Assembly (NCBI RefSeq): GCF_001487145.1
Contig: NZ_LN913016.1
Location: forward strand, 124,001-188,000
Reading direction: 5' to 3'
From: Anaerococcus rubeinfantis
Lineage (GTDB): Bacteria; Bacillota; Clostridia; Tissierellales; Peptoniphilaceae
DNA length: 64,000 bases
Part shown: in pieces, positions 42,749 through 51,834 of the stretch
How positions within the stretch are numbered: position 1 is the first letter of the stretch
Layout: each line of letters starts with the position of its first letter
The notes under the pieces: model-generated
Seen by the model: only the letters and a program-made list of their open reading frames with translations
Databases searched by the model: none
What the model was told of the DNA's origin: nothing
Translations under genes and position numbers: made by a program

Positions 42749-42843
42749 TATACTATTAAGGCTTAATTTAAAAATAAAATTGACAATTAATAGTATAGAT
42801 GATAACATTAAATAAACATACAACATAAAACTTGTATATACAT
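42749..42843 (+). promoter_or_regulatory. Promoter and operator region of the nucleoside operon
   Basis: TTGACA (42780-42785) with a weak TAACAT (42803-42808) 17 bases on. TATACTATTAA (42749-42759) and TTAATAGTATA (42787-42797) form an 11-bp inverted repeat around the -35. TTGTATATACAT (42832-42843) fits the HutC-subfamily GntR operator yGTMTAKACy and lies just before the first gene. The HutC-type regulator at the end of this operon is the obvious candidate ligand. The rest of the 355-base gap is plain AT-rich DNA. Confidence 0.6.
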
Positions 42844-42871
42844 TATCGAATCGTTTTCAAGGAGGTTAAAA

Positions 42872-43939
42872 ATGAAAAAGATTTTATCTAAGATTTTTAT
42901 GTTACTGTTAATCGTTGGATTAATATCAGGATGTGGAGGAAAAAATGATTCTGGATCAAACGAATCAAAAAAAGATGATAAACCAATAAAAGTTGGATTG
43001 GTATCGTCAAGTAGTGGATTTGGGGATGGAGCTTTTAATGATTTAACATTAAAAGGAGTTGAAAAAGCAAAAAAAGATTTTGGTATTGAATATGATAAGG
43101 TACAAATAAAAGCGGTTGGAGATATAGAATTATCTTTGAGAGATATGGCGGCGACAGGTGACTATGATTTAGTTATAGGGTTAACTTACGAAGCTATTCA
43201 AGCTATGGAAAAAGTAGCTAAAGAATTTCCTGATCAAAAGTTTGCTTTGATAGATAGTTCTGTAAAAGAAGAAAACGTTGTAAGTTATATGACTAAAGAT
43301 GAAGAGGCATCATATTTGGTTGGTGTAGCTGCTGCTGGTATGAAATCACACTATGATGACTTTAATATTTCACAAGATAAAAAGTTAGGTTTTATAGGAG
43401 GGGTTGATGCTCCAAATATAAGAACATTTTATTCTGGATATACAGCAGGTGCTAAGAGCATAGATAAAGAAATAGAAGTAACTGCTGATTTTGTAGGTGG
43501 ATTTACAGATGTTACTACAGCCAAAGAAATTGCAAAATCTATGAACCAACAAGGAATGGATGTAATATTTCATGCTTCTGGCATGAGCGGAAATGGATTA
43601 TTCCAAGCGGCTAAAGAAAATTCAACTTATGCATTTGGAGTAAATATAAACCAAAATTCAGTAGAACCTAATGTAATAGTAGGGTCAATGATTAAAAATG
43701 TAGATGTTGAAGCTTATAATGCAATAAAATCAGTTGTAGAAAATAAGTTCAAGGGAGAAATTATAAAACTTGGATTGAAAGAAAATGGTGTAGATTTAGT
43801 TACAGATGGGTCAGAAGTAAATCTTCCAGAAGATGTAGTTAAATTAATTAATGAAAGCAAAGAGAAAATAATTAACGGAGATGTAAAAGTTCCTGCTAAT
43901 ATGGACGAATTAAAAGAGTTTGAAAAATCTCTAAAATGA
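42872..43939 (+). CDS. BMP family nucleoside ABC transporter substrate-binding lipoprotein
   Basis: Lipid-anchored binding protein, 355 residues, with lipobox LISGC (Cys21). The BMP/Med fold is shown by KVGLVSSSSGFGDGAFND (about 35-52), IGLTYEAIQAMEKVA, DEEASYLVGVAAAGM (about 141-155) and IGGVDAPNIRTFYSGY. Relatives such as PnrA and BmpD bind purine or pyrimidine nucleosides. AAGGAGG precedes the ATG. First of a seven-gene operon with ABC components, phosphorylases and a regulator, which supports nucleoside uptake. Confidence 0.92.
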   Translation: MKKILSKIFMLLLIVGLISGCGGKNDSGSNESKKDDKPIKVGLVSSSSGFGDGAFNDLTLKGVEKAKKDFGIEYDKVQIKAVGDIELSLRDMAATGDYDLVIGLTYEAIQAMEKVAKEFPDQKFALIDSSVKEENVVSYMTKDEEASYLVGVAAAGMKSHYDDFNISQDKKLGFIGGVDAPNIRTFYSGYTAGAKSIDKEIEVTADFVGGFTDVTTAKEIAKSMNQQGMDVIFHASGMSGNGLFQAAKENSTYAFGVNINQNSVEPNVIVGSMIKNVDVEAYNAIKSVVENKFKGEIIKLGLKENGVDLVTDGSEVNLPEDVVKLINESKEKIINGDVKVPANMDELKEFEKSLK

Positions 43940-43951
43940 TAGGATGTATTT

Positions 43952-45457
43952 ATGAGCATGGCAGTTGAAATGAAAGGCATTAGCAAAAGTTTCAATGGAA
44001 AAGTTGCGCTAGATAATGTTGATTTTTCAGTGAAAAAAGGTGAAATACATTGTCTCTTAGGAGAAAATGGAGCAGGTAAAACAACTTTAATGAATGTTCT
44101 ATTTGGAATATATAATAGCGATGCTGGAGAAATAAAACTATATGAAAATAAAGTAGATATTAAGAATGCAAGAGATGCTTTTCATAATGGATTAGGTATG
44201 GTCCACCAACATTTTATGTTGGTGGAAAATATGACTGTTTTACAAAATATAATTTTGGGTCAAGAGATAGGAAAATACAAAATTGATTATAGTCAAAACA
44301 AAAATAAGGTGAAGGAAATTATTAAAAAATATGGATTAGAAATCAACTTGGACGAGAAAGTTTCAAATCTTTCAGTTGGTTTAAAACAAAGAACTGAAAT
44401 AATCAAAGCTTTATATAGAGGTGCTGATATTTTGGTTCTTGATGAACCTACCGCAGTTCTTACTCCTCAAGAAGCTAATCAGTTAATGAAAGTATTAATA
44501 GGATTACAGAAAAATGGAATGACTATTATTTTTATAACTCATAAGTTAAATGAAACAATGGAGATTGCAGATACTGCTACTATATTAAGAAATGGTGAAT
44601 TGGTAGAAAAATTAAGTATAGAAGACGTTGATGTAAAAATCTTGGCAGAAAAAATGGTTGGTCATGAAATTGCAGAGACCAGTCAGCTGAAAGATGTTTC
44701 TAAAGATAAGCTTATATTTAAAATTGATAATCTAAAATTATTAGAAAACTCCACAAAAAACATTTTCTTAGAAATTCATAGCGGTGAAATACTGGGAATA
44801 GCAGGAGTTGATGGTAATGGTCAAATTGAGCTTGAAGAGATGATTATGGGGCTTAGAGATAACTTAGAAGGGGAGATTTTCTATGATAATAAAGAAATAT
44901 CTTCAATGAAAACCATAGAGTTAAAGGAGCTTGGTATAGGATACATACCATCGGATAGATTTAAAAGAGCAATTTTACCAGGTATGAATTTATATGAAAA
45001 TATGCTTTTGGGAAATCAAAATAATAAGGAATTTATTAATAATGGTCTATTAAAATACGATAGTATAAAGGAATTTACAAGTGTTTCGTTAGAAAAGTAT
45101 AATGTAAAATTTTCTAATATTGAACAAAATGTTGGAGGCTTGTCAGGTGGTAATCAGCAAAAGTTGGTTGTTTCTAGAGAAATGAAAAATAATAGTGATT
45201 TTTTATTAGCTGCGCAGCCATCACGTGGTTTAGATATAGGAGCAATTCAATTTATTCATGAACAGTTTATTCAAATGAGGAATAATGGTAAAGCAATTTT
45301 ACTAATTTCAGCAGATTTAGATGAGATATTAAAAATTTCAGATAAGATAGCTGTTCTATATAAAGGTGAAATAATGGCTGTTGATAAACGTGAGAATTTT
45401 ACAAAAGAAAGGCTTGGCTTATTAATGGCAGGAAGGAGAGATTATGAAAAAGTTTAG
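43952..45457 (+). CDS. Nucleoside ABC transporter ATP-binding protein (NupO-like)
   Basis: Double-ATPase subunit, 501 residues, of the carbohydrate/nucleoside uptake type. The first domain has Walker A GENGAGKTT (about 37-45), signature LSVGLKQR and Walker B LVLDEPTAVL. The second domain has a degenerate Walker A (GVDGNGQ, about 277-283) but a clear LSGGNQQK signature (about 391-398), as is usual in this family. It overlaps the next permease gene by 14 bases. Confidence 0.94.
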   Translation: MSMAVEMKGISKSFNGKVALDNVDFSVKKGEIHCLLGENGAGKTTLMNVLFGIYNSDAGEIKLYENKVDIKNARDAFHNGLGMVHQHFMLVENMTVLQNIILGQEIGKYKIDYSQNKNKVKEIIKKYGLEINLDEKVSNLSVGLKQRTEIIKALYRGADILVLDEPTAVLTPQEANQLMKVLIGLQKNGMTIIFITHKLNETMEIADTATILRNGELVEKLSIEDVDVKILAEKMVGHEIAETSQLKDVSKDKLIFKIDNLKLLENSTKNIFLEIHSGEILGIAGVDGNGQIELEEMIMGLRDNLEGEIFYDNKEISSMKTIELKELGIGYIPSDRFKRAILPGMNLYENMLLGNQNNKEFINNGLLKYDSIKEFTSVSLEKYNVKFSNIEQNVGGLSGGNQQKLVVSREMKNNSDFLLAAQPSRGLDIGAIQFIHEQFIQMRNNGKAILLISADLDEILKISDKIAVLYKGEIMAVDKRENFTKERLGLLMAGRRDYEKV

Positions 45458-46499
45458 TAATTTAATTTACAAAGCTAAAAAATCAATAATTATTTCATTT
45501 TTATCAATAGCTTTATCAATAATTATTTCTTCTATACTTATATTTGCTGTTGGAAAATCTCCAGTATTAGCATTTGATTCATTGATTAAAGGTGCTCTGG
45601 GTTCTCCTATCGCTATTGCAAATACGCTCAACAAATCTGTCCCACTTATAATTGCAGGCTTAGCATGCGCAATAGCATTTAAAGGCGGAATGCTAAATAT
45701 TGGAGTCGAAGGACAACTACATATAGGAGGAATATGCGCTTTTATGGTTACTTATTTTATGCCTAAAAGATCTCCAGGATTTTTGGTAATTGTTTTAGCA
45801 ATTATAGCAAGTGCTTTGGGTGGTATGTTATGGGCATCTCTAATAGGAATTTTAAAAGTTAGATTGAGAGTAAATGAAGTTATTATTGCAATATTGTTAA
45901 ATTATATTGCGATAGAATTAGTATCTTATCTTATAAATTATCCTTTTGTATCGCCAAAAAGACTTCCTGAAACATCAATAGTTCTTGATAAATATAGGTT
46001 TACAAGCTTAATGAAATCAACTCAATTTACAACTAGTATATTTATAGCTTTGATATCAGTTATTCTTGTTTATTTTATTATTAATAAAACTATATTTGGA
46101 TATGAAGTTAAAGCAGTTGGAGATAATATGTCAGCTGCCGAAGCAGGTGGAATTTTAGTAAATAAAACTGTAATAAAGACGATGATGATTTCAGGAGCTG
46201 TAGGAGGATTGATAGGTGCTACAGAGCTTTTAGGTACTTATGGAAAATTATATGATGGTTTTTCTGGAAATGTTGGTTTTACTGGTCTTGCAGTTTCAGT
46301 ATTAGCAGGGAATAATCCTATTGTAATAATTTTATCGGGATTGTTATTTGGTATTTTAGATTCTGGAGCTAGATTGATGAATATTAGAGCAGGATTATCA
46401 GCGAATATGGTTGTAGTTATACAAGCATTAGTTATATTTTTCATAGCTACCCCAGGTATATTTGATTTTATATTTATCAAAAGGAGGAAAAATAAATGA
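45444..46499 (+). CDS. Nucleoside ABC transporter permease (NupP-like)
   Basis: BPD_transp_2 family permease, 351 residues, eight to ten membrane segments. IAFKGGMLNIGVEGQLHIGG (about 75-94) is the characteristic family motif. Its start overlaps the ATPase gene and its end overlaps the second permease gene by four bases, so it is translationally coupled in the operon. Confidence 0.93.
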   Translation: MKKFSNLIYKAKKSIIISFLSIALSIIISSILIFAVGKSPVLAFDSLIKGALGSPIAIANTLNKSVPLIIAGLACAIAFKGGMLNIGVEGQLHIGGICAFMVTYFMPKRSPGFLVIVLAIIASALGGMLWASLIGILKVRLRVNEVIIAILLNYIAIELVSYLINYPFVSPKRLPETSIVLDKYRFTSLMKSTQFTTSIFIALISVILVYFIINKTIFGYEVKAVGDNMSAAEAGGILVNKTVIKTMMISGAVGGLIGATELLGTYGKLYDGFSGNVGFTGLAVSVLAGNNPIVIILSGLLFGILDSGARLMNIRAGLSANMVVVIQALVIFFIATPGIFDFIFIKRRKNK

Positions 46500-47404
46500 A
46501 TTACTTTTTCTCAGCTGAAACTTTTTTAATGATATTAAGATTAGCTGTACCTCTTATATTGGTATCATTATCAAGTACTCTATCTGAATTGTGCGGAGTA
46601 ATAAGTTTAGGAACAGAAGGGTTAATGCTTATAGGCGCATTTGGTGGAGTTGTAGGATCCTACTATTTTAATAATCCAGTTTTAGGAATTATATGTTCGA
46701 TGCTATCTGGTATGGTTTTGGCTTATTTATTTTCTATACTATGTATAAAATTTAAAGCAAACCAAACAGTATGTGGGGTTGGTATGAACTTATTTGCTCA
46801 AGGATTTAGCGCTGTTGGAACTTATATAATTTGGGGACAAGAAGGAATTAGTGAGAAGGTAAAACAGCTAAAACTTATATCTATACCTTTATTAAAAAAT
46901 ATTCCTATACTTGGTTTTATTTTTAATAATCAATCGCCAGTTTTTTTCTTGACAATACTTTTATCATTTTTAATTTGGTATGTACTTAAATACACTAAAA
47001 CTGGCCTACACCTAAAGGCAATAAGTGATGAACCTATTGCTGCTAATACTGTAGGAATAAATGTGAAAAAATACAGATACGTTACGATGATAATTTCGGG
47101 GCTTCTAGCTGGTTTAGGTGGAGGATATTTATCAATCGTTCAAAACAATGTTTTTGTAAATAATATGACAGCTGGCAGAGGATTTTTAGGAGTAGCAGCA
47201 AATATATTTGGAGGTTGGACGCCAATAGGTTCTGTCCTTTCTAGTTTTATATTCGCAATTGCTCAAGCTATAAGATTTAAACTAGTGGGTCTTAGTATAC
47301 CAGACCAATTTGTTCAAATGGTACCTTATTTGATTACAATTTTCGCTCTAATTTTTTTAGCGAATAGAAAGCAAGCACCAAAAGCATTAGGAAAGATGGA
47401 TTAG
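46496..47404 (+). CDS. Nucleoside ABC transporter permease (NupQ-like)
   Basis: Second BPD_transp_2 permease, 302 residues, with LCGVISLGTEGLMLIGAFGG (about 32-51) and SDEPIAANTVGINVKKYRY (about 179-197) as in NupQ/YufQ. It pairs with the preceding permease to form the membrane channel. AGGAGG lies just before its ATG, within the end of the first permease gene. A phosphorylase gene begins two bases after it. Confidence 0.93.
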   Translation: MNYFFSAETFLMILRLAVPLILVSLSSTLSELCGVISLGTEGLMLIGAFGGVVGSYYFNNPVLGIICSMLSGMVLAYLFSILCIKFKANQTVCGVGMNLFAQGFSAVGTYIIWGQEGISEKVKQLKLISIPLLKNIPILGFIFNNQSPVFFLTILLSFLIWYVLKYTKTGLHLKAISDEPIAANTVGINVKKYRYVTMIISGLLAGLGGGYLSIVQNNVFVNNMTAGRGFLGVAANIFGGWTPIGSVLSSFIFAIAQAIRFKLVGLSIPDQFVQMVPYLITIFALIFLANRKQAPKALGKMD

Positions 47405-47405
47405 T

Positions 47406-48176
47406 ATGGACAGAACTTTACACTTAAAATTAAATAATGACGATGTTGGAAAATATGCGATAATTCCTGGCAACCCAGATAGGTGTGAAAAAATAGCTAA
47501 ACTTTTGGAAAACCCAAAAAAGATTCAATCTAATAGAGAACATACTACTTATGAAGGATATATAAATGGAGAAAAAGTTGTAGTATGTTCAACAGGAATG
47601 GGAGGGCCATCTGCTGCTATTTGTATGGAAGAGTTATATAGGTGTGGTGTTGATACATTTATTAGAGTAGGAACTTCTGCTTCAACAAGTAGCAAAGTTA
47701 AAAGAGGAACTATAGTAATTCCGAATGCAGTAGTTAGGATGGAAAATACAGGTTGTCACTATTTACCACTAGAATTTCCTGCTATTGCAAATTTTGAATT
47801 TGTAAAAATTTTGGAAGAAACTTCATTAAGTTTAGGATACGACACTAAGGTTGGAATTAGTATAATTAAAGATTCATATTTTACTGAAGTAAGCCCCTTA
47901 AGTAAGCCAATTGGATATGAACTTTATAATAGGTGGAATTCCTATGAAAAAGCAGGAGCGTTAGCAACATCTATGGAATCAGCAACACTTTTTTTGATAG
48001 CTAGTGCATATAATCTAAGAATGGCAACAGTATTAGTATCAGCAACAAATTATAATGATGAAACATCTGAAGATACAAGCATAAATGGATATCCTTTTGA
48101 ATGTGAGATGAGTGCTTGTTTAGTAGGAGTTGAGGCAATGAAAAAAATAATAGAAATAGATAAAAAGGAGAAATAA
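47406..48176 (+). CDS. Uridine phosphorylase family nucleoside phosphorylase, copy 1
   Basis: 256 residues of the NP-I family, cleaving a nucleoside with phosphate to base and ribose-1-phosphate. Motifs: YAIIPGNPDRCEKI (about 17-30), STGMGGPSAAICMEEL (about 63-78), RVGTSAS (phosphate site, about 88-94) and the ribose-binding SMESATLFLI (about 192-201). It closely resembles uridine phosphorylase. A second, clearly paralogous gene follows after one base. Both are co-transcribed with the importer, so imported nucleosides can be split at once. Confidence 0.9.
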   Translation: MDRTLHLKLNNDDVGKYAIIPGNPDRCEKIAKLLENPKKIQSNREHTTYEGYINGEKVVVCSTGMGGPSAAICMEELYRCGVDTFIRVGTSASTSSKVKRGTIVIPNAVVRMENTGCHYLPLEFPAIANFEFVKILEETSLSLGYDTKVGISIIKDSYFTEVSPLSKPIGYELYNRWNSYEKAGALATSMESATLFLIASAYNLRMATVLVSATNYNDETSEDTSINGYPFECEMSACLVGVEAMKKIIEIDKKEK

Positions 48177-48177
48177 A

Positions 48178-48960
48178 ATGCAAATAGAAAAAACTTTACA
48201 CATAAAATTAAATTCAGAAGATGTAGGCAAGTACGCAATTGTTCCAGGAGATCCAGCAAGGTGTGAAATAATTGCTAAATTTCTTGATAATCCGAAAAAA
48301 ATACAGCAAAATAGAGAACATACAACTTATGTAGGATATTTGGAAGGAGAAAAAATAGTTGTAACATCTACAGGAATGGGAGGACCATCTACAGCTATAT
48401 GTATAGAAGAACTGTATAAATGTGGAGTTGATACATTTTTAAGAATAGGTACAGGAGCGTCAACTAGCTCAAAAGTATCAAAAGGTGATGTGATTGTAAT
48501 AAATGGTGCAGTAAGAATGGAAGGAACGGGATTACATTATTTACCTATGGAATTTCCAGCTGTTCCAGATTATAATTTTACAAAAAAACTTGAAGAATCA
48601 TCCTTAGATTTGGGGTATAATACTAGTGTAGGAGTAACAATAACAAAAGATTCTTTTTATACCCAAATAGAGCCTGAAACAAAACCAGTAGGTTATGAAT
48701 TAATTAATAGATGGAATTCTTATGTAAAAGGTGGAGCTATTTGTACAGCTATGGAAGAAGCGACACTATTCTTAGTTGCGAGCTCTTTAAATGCCAGGGC
48801 AGCGTCTGTTCTAGTTTCAGCAACAGATTATGTAGGCAAGGTTTCAAATGATATTTCTTCAAAAGGATATCCTTCTAATTATATTGAAAGAGCAATTAGG
48901 GTAGGAATTGAATCTTTAAGAAAAATTATACTTGAAGATAGAAATGCAAAAACTAAGTGA
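48178..48960 (+). CDS. Uridine phosphorylase family nucleoside phosphorylase, copy 2
   Basis: 260 residues, a tandem paralogue of the preceding gene: YAIVPGDPARCEII, STGMGGPSTAICIEEL and RIGTGAST align throughout. The ribose-site motif reads AMEEATLFLV where copy 1 has SMESATLFLI; the Met-Glu pair is kept in both. PLEFPAI/PMEFPAV regions also differ slightly. Divergent substrates (for example uridine against deoxyuridine or thymidine) are possible. Its 3' end overlaps the regulator gene. Confidence 0.9.
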   Translation: MQIEKTLHIKLNSEDVGKYAIVPGDPARCEIIAKFLDNPKKIQQNREHTTYVGYLEGEKIVVTSTGMGGPSTAICIEELYKCGVDTFLRIGTGASTSSKVSKGDVIVINGAVRMEGTGLHYLPMEFPAVPDYNFTKKLEESSLDLGYNTSVGVTITKDSFYTQIEPETKPVGYELINRWNSYVKGGAICTAMEEATLFLVASSLNARAASVLVSATDYVGKVSNDISSKGYPSNYIERAIRVGIESLRKIILEDRNAKTK

Positions 48961-49678
48961 GAAAAGTAATAGTAAATCTTTAAAATATGTAGAAACTTAC
49001 GATAAAATTCGTGAATTAATCAAAAATAATAATTTACAAGCAGGGGATACAATACCTGGGGAAAATGATTTATCAAAATTATTTAATGTTAGTAGAGGGA
49101 CTGTGAGGCAAGCGATAGCGCTTTTGCAAGAAGATGGTCTTATATACAAACAACAAGGATTTGGAAATATAATATTAGATTCCAAAAAATTGGAAAATAA
49201 AGGTTTAGAATCTATAAATGAGCCTATTTTTGATTTTAATAAAGTTGAATATAGTAAAGTAGATTTTAAAGTTGAATTTCAGCCTGCTAGCGAAAAAATG
49301 AAAGAAATTTTCGAAGAAGACAGCAACTTTATAATTATGCTTATAAATGTTAAGTATTATATTGAAGATAAGGTTGCTGCCTTACTAATGTATTTTATAA
49401 AATTTGATGATGCTAAGGAATATGATTTGAATTTAAAATCTGAATATGATCTAAAGAAATTTATTGATAAAATATTAATTGACAAAATTATTAATAGTGA
49501 ATTAGAGTTTCAAGGATTTAAATCTAGAGAATCTACAGCAAACAAGATGAACATAAATGTTGGTAAATATGTCTTATATTTTAGTGAAATTATGAAAAAA
49601 GAAAATAATAAAGTGTCTTTATATAGAAGAAGCTACTTTATACCAGAATACTTTAATTTTAAATTAATTAGAAGTTAA
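48944..49678 (+). CDS. GntR family regulator with UTRA domain (HutC subfamily)
   Basis: Winged-helix DNA-binding domain (about 15-80; YVETYDKIRELI, IPGENDLSKLFNVSRGTVRQAI) followed by a UTRA ligand-binding domain (about 95-240), the HutC subfamily. UTRA regulators sense small metabolites from their pathway, here possibly a nucleoside or sugar phosphate. The ATG at 48944 is preferred over a TTG at 48932; it lies inside the end of the second phosphorylase gene with a poor ribosome site, suggesting coupling. The likely operator is the TTGTATATACAT palindrome at 42832. Confidence 0.88.
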   Translation: MQKLSEKSNSKSLKYVETYDKIRELIKNNNLQAGDTIPGENDLSKLFNVSRGTVRQAIALLQEDGLIYKQQGFGNIILDSKKLENKGLESINEPIFDFNKVEYSKVDFKVEFQPASEKMKEIFEEDSNFIIMLINVKYYIEDKVAALLMYFIKFDDAKEYDLNLKSEYDLKKFIDKILIDKIINSELEFQGFKSRESTANKMNINVGKYVLYFSEIMKKENNKVSLYRRSYFIPEYFNFKLIRS

Positions 49679-49761
49679 ATATAATAAAAATAGAAAAAAT
49701 AATACTGGTTCATGATTTGAATTCATAAACCTGATTTAAACATTAAATAATTATTTACAAG

Positions 49762-49800
49762 TGAATGCTTACCTATATTCTAGGTGGCATTCATTTTTTT
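49762..49800 (+). terminator. Intrinsic terminator of the nucleoside operon
   Basis: TGAATGC (49762-49768) with GCATTCA (49787-49793), and an inner ACCTA with TAGGT, form an interrupted stem followed by seven Ts. Confidence 0.82.
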
Positions 49801-49819
49801 CAAATATGTTTTAAAAAGT

Positions 49820-49868
49820 CAAGTCCATAATGTTGTGCTAGTAAATTTTACACAATATTATGGACTTG
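49820..49868 (-). terminator. Long hairpin terminator of the FCD-type GntR gene
   Basis: An 18-bp stem (49820-49837 with 49851-49868, one G-U pair) and a 13-base loop. On the minus strand it lies 11 bases past the stop codon and is followed by ACTTTTTAA, so it can terminate that gene. It is longer than usual terminator stems. Confidence 0.75.
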
Positions 49869-49879
49869 TCTTAAGATTT

Positions 49880-50614
49880 CTATTTAGCAAAAATATAAAA
49901 ATTAGAATCAAGAATAAGCGGTATCATCCTGTTTATATCTTCTTTCATTTGATCATAAGCTATTTTTGATAGGTGGTGTTTAATTGAGAAAAAGATTGAT
50001 TCATGAAATTTTATGCTATCTTGTAAAAATTCTTTAATATTTATATTTTTTTGGTTTTTTGCTATAAAGTTTAGCATATAGTACCTATATCTTAGACCAA
50101 TATCGAATGTAACTTTAAACATTTGATTCAGGTACTTATTTTCATTTCCTATAACAATAAATTTGTGGAATTCTATTTCATTTTCAATATATTTATTTAT
50201 CAAGTCTGAGCTTAAATTATCAATATCACAAGATTTTTTTATATTTGAAGTTAAAATTTCGAGTTTTTCAATTTGTTTATCATCAAAATTTTTTGCTGCC
50301 ATCATAGCACAATATGGTTCTATTGCCATTCTGGAGTTATAGTATTGGTTTAAATGATACATATTTAATTCGGAAACTTTTGTAAATTTTTCATTATCAT
50401 CTTTTGTAGCCAGACCAGACTTTATTAATTTTTTGATGGCTGCGTTAACTGGAGTTCTTGAAATATTCAAATTATTAGATATATTAGATTCATTTAAAAT
50501 TGTTCCAGGTTTTATTTTTAGTTTTATAATTTGTTCTGATAATATTTTATAAGTCAGATCAGAATAGTTAGTAAAAGGATTTTTATTTATATATTTATCA
50601 AATTTTTCTTTCAT
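49880..50614 (-). CDS. GntR family regulator with FCD domain
   Basis: 244 residues: an N-terminal winged helix (about 18-85; YKILSEQIIKLKIKPGTILNES, ISRTPVNAAIKKLI) and an all-helical FCD ligand domain (about 90-230), as in FadR/LldR-type regulators of acid and sugar-acid catabolism. It is divergent from the dehydrogenase-TRAP-kinase-aldolase operon and very likely controls it. The metal-binding His/Asp positions of the FCD domain (for example EFHKFIV) are partly visible. GGAGG precedes the ATG. Confidence 0.88.
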   Translation of the reverse strand: MKEKFDKYINKNPFTNYSDLTYKILSEQIIKLKIKPGTILNESNISNNLNISRTPVNAAIKKLIKSGLATKDDNEKFTKVSELNMYHLNQYYNSRMAIEPYCAMMAAKNFDDKQIEKLEILTSNIKKSCDIDNLSSDLINKYIENEIEFHKFIVIGNENKYLNQMFKVTFDIGLRYRYYMLNFIAKNQKNINIKEFLQDSIKFHESIFFSIKHHLSKIAYDQMKEDINRMIPLILDSNFYIFAK

Positions 50615-50723
50615 ATTTCCTCCTAAGTATTGTTTTTATTTATAAGCAAATAAGGTTATTTAAGTAAATCTAGATTATTTTAATATGCAAAAAATAAGTG
50701 ATAGAAGATGTAAAGATTATTTT

Positions 50724-50752
50724 TTGATGAAAACGATTTTTTTATTTAGAAT
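50724..50752 (+). promoter_or_regulatory. Promoter of the acid-sugar operon
   Basis: TTGATG (50724-50729), 17-base spacer and TAGAAT (50747-50752), about 30 bases before the first gene. I could not pick out a clear FCD-type operator by eye. Confidence 0.55.
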
Positions 50753-50782
50753 ATAGTTAAATGATAATATAAGGAGGAAAAT

Positions 50783-51823
50783 ATGTCAAAAAAAATGAAA
50801 GCAGCAGTGTTAGTTGATACAGGAAAAATTGAAATAAAGGAAAATGATATTCCTGAAATAAAAGATGATGAGGTTTTAATAAAAGTAAAATACGCTGGAG
50901 TTTGTGGATCAGATTTACACTTATTCAAAGGTAAACATCCATTTAGAAAACCTCCTGTAGTTTTAGGTCATGAAGTTGTTGGTAATGTTGTAGAGATTGG
51001 TAAAAATGTAAATAAATTTAAATTAGGTGACAAGGTTACTGTTGAACCTCATAAAGGATGTGGTCATTGTGAATACTGTGAAAAAGGTCTTGTTAATTTA
51101 TGTTTAAATAAATCTGCACCAGGAACAGGTGATTGGACTGGCACATTTGTAGAATATTTTAATGCTCCTGAAAAGTATGTTCACAAGGTTAAAGATGATG
51201 CAAGTTATGAAAGTGCAGTTTTAGCAGAACCTGCAGCAGTTTCAATTCATGCATTAAATAGATTTGAAAGTCATGGGGACACTCTTACTATAATTGGTAT
51301 GGGCAGCATTGGCTTGTTGGCATTAAAAGTAGCAAAAAGCCAAAATCTTTATAAAAATATAATCTGTGTTGATTTAGATGAATTTACTTTAAAAGAAGCT
51401 AAAGAAAATGGTGCTGATTATATTATTAATCCATCAAAAGAAAATATGGTAGAAAAAGTTTTAAGCATTACCAATAATGAAGGTTGCGAAAATATTTTGC
51501 TAAGTACAGGATATCCAAAAATATTAACTGAAGCTGGTAAAATTGCAAAGAAAAGAGGGCAAATAGTTTTAGTTGCAATGATAACCGATGATATACCTTA
51601 TTATAGTTATGATTTAGTATTTAAAGAACTAAAATTAATAGGAGCTATGACCTATACAAGTAAAGATTTTGAAGAGGCAATTGAACTAATCAATAACGAC
51701 ATAGACTGGGAAAGTTTTGTAACTAAAAAATATCCTATAGATGAAAGTCAAGATGCGCTAGAATTATTAAGAGATAGAACAGAAGATACTGTAAAAATTT
51801 TAATCGATATGAACCTTAAATAA
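50783..51823 (+). CDS. Zinc-dependent MDR dehydrogenase
   Basis: Medium-chain dehydrogenase/reductase, 346 residues. Catalytic zinc site: CGSDLHLF (Cys near 40) and GHE (near 65); structural zinc: a four-Cys lobe GCGHCEYCEKGLVNLC (about 92-107). The Rossmann entry is GMGSIGLLALKVA (about 173-185). It resembles sorbitol, threonine and L-idonate dehydrogenases. Its position before a TRAP transporter, DUF1537 kinase and class II aldolase suggests it oxidises a hydroxyl on a sugar acid. The characterised OtnK pathways use a different dehydrogenase family (LtnD) at this step. Confidence 0.88.
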   Translation: MSKKMKAAVLVDTGKIEIKENDIPEIKDDEVLIKVKYAGVCGSDLHLFKGKHPFRKPPVVLGHEVVGNVVEIGKNVNKFKLGDKVTVEPHKGCGHCEYCEKGLVNLCLNKSAPGTGDWTGTFVEYFNAPEKYVHKVKDDASYESAVLAEPAAVSIHALNRFESHGDTLTIIGMGSIGLLALKVAKSQNLYKNIICVDLDEFTLKEAKENGADYIINPSKENMVEKVLSITNNEGCENILLSTGYPKILTEAGKIAKKRGQIVLVAMITDDIPYYSYDLVFKELKLIGAMTYTSKDFEEAIELINNDIDWESFVTKKYPIDESQDALELLRDRTEDTVKILIDMNLK

Positions 51824-51834
51824 AGGGGTTAATT

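Noticed and set aside
49784-49969. A 61-codon plus-strand frame across the terminators at 49.8 kb
   Set aside because: It is made of two terminator hairpins and the end of the convergent GntR gene; no ribosome site.
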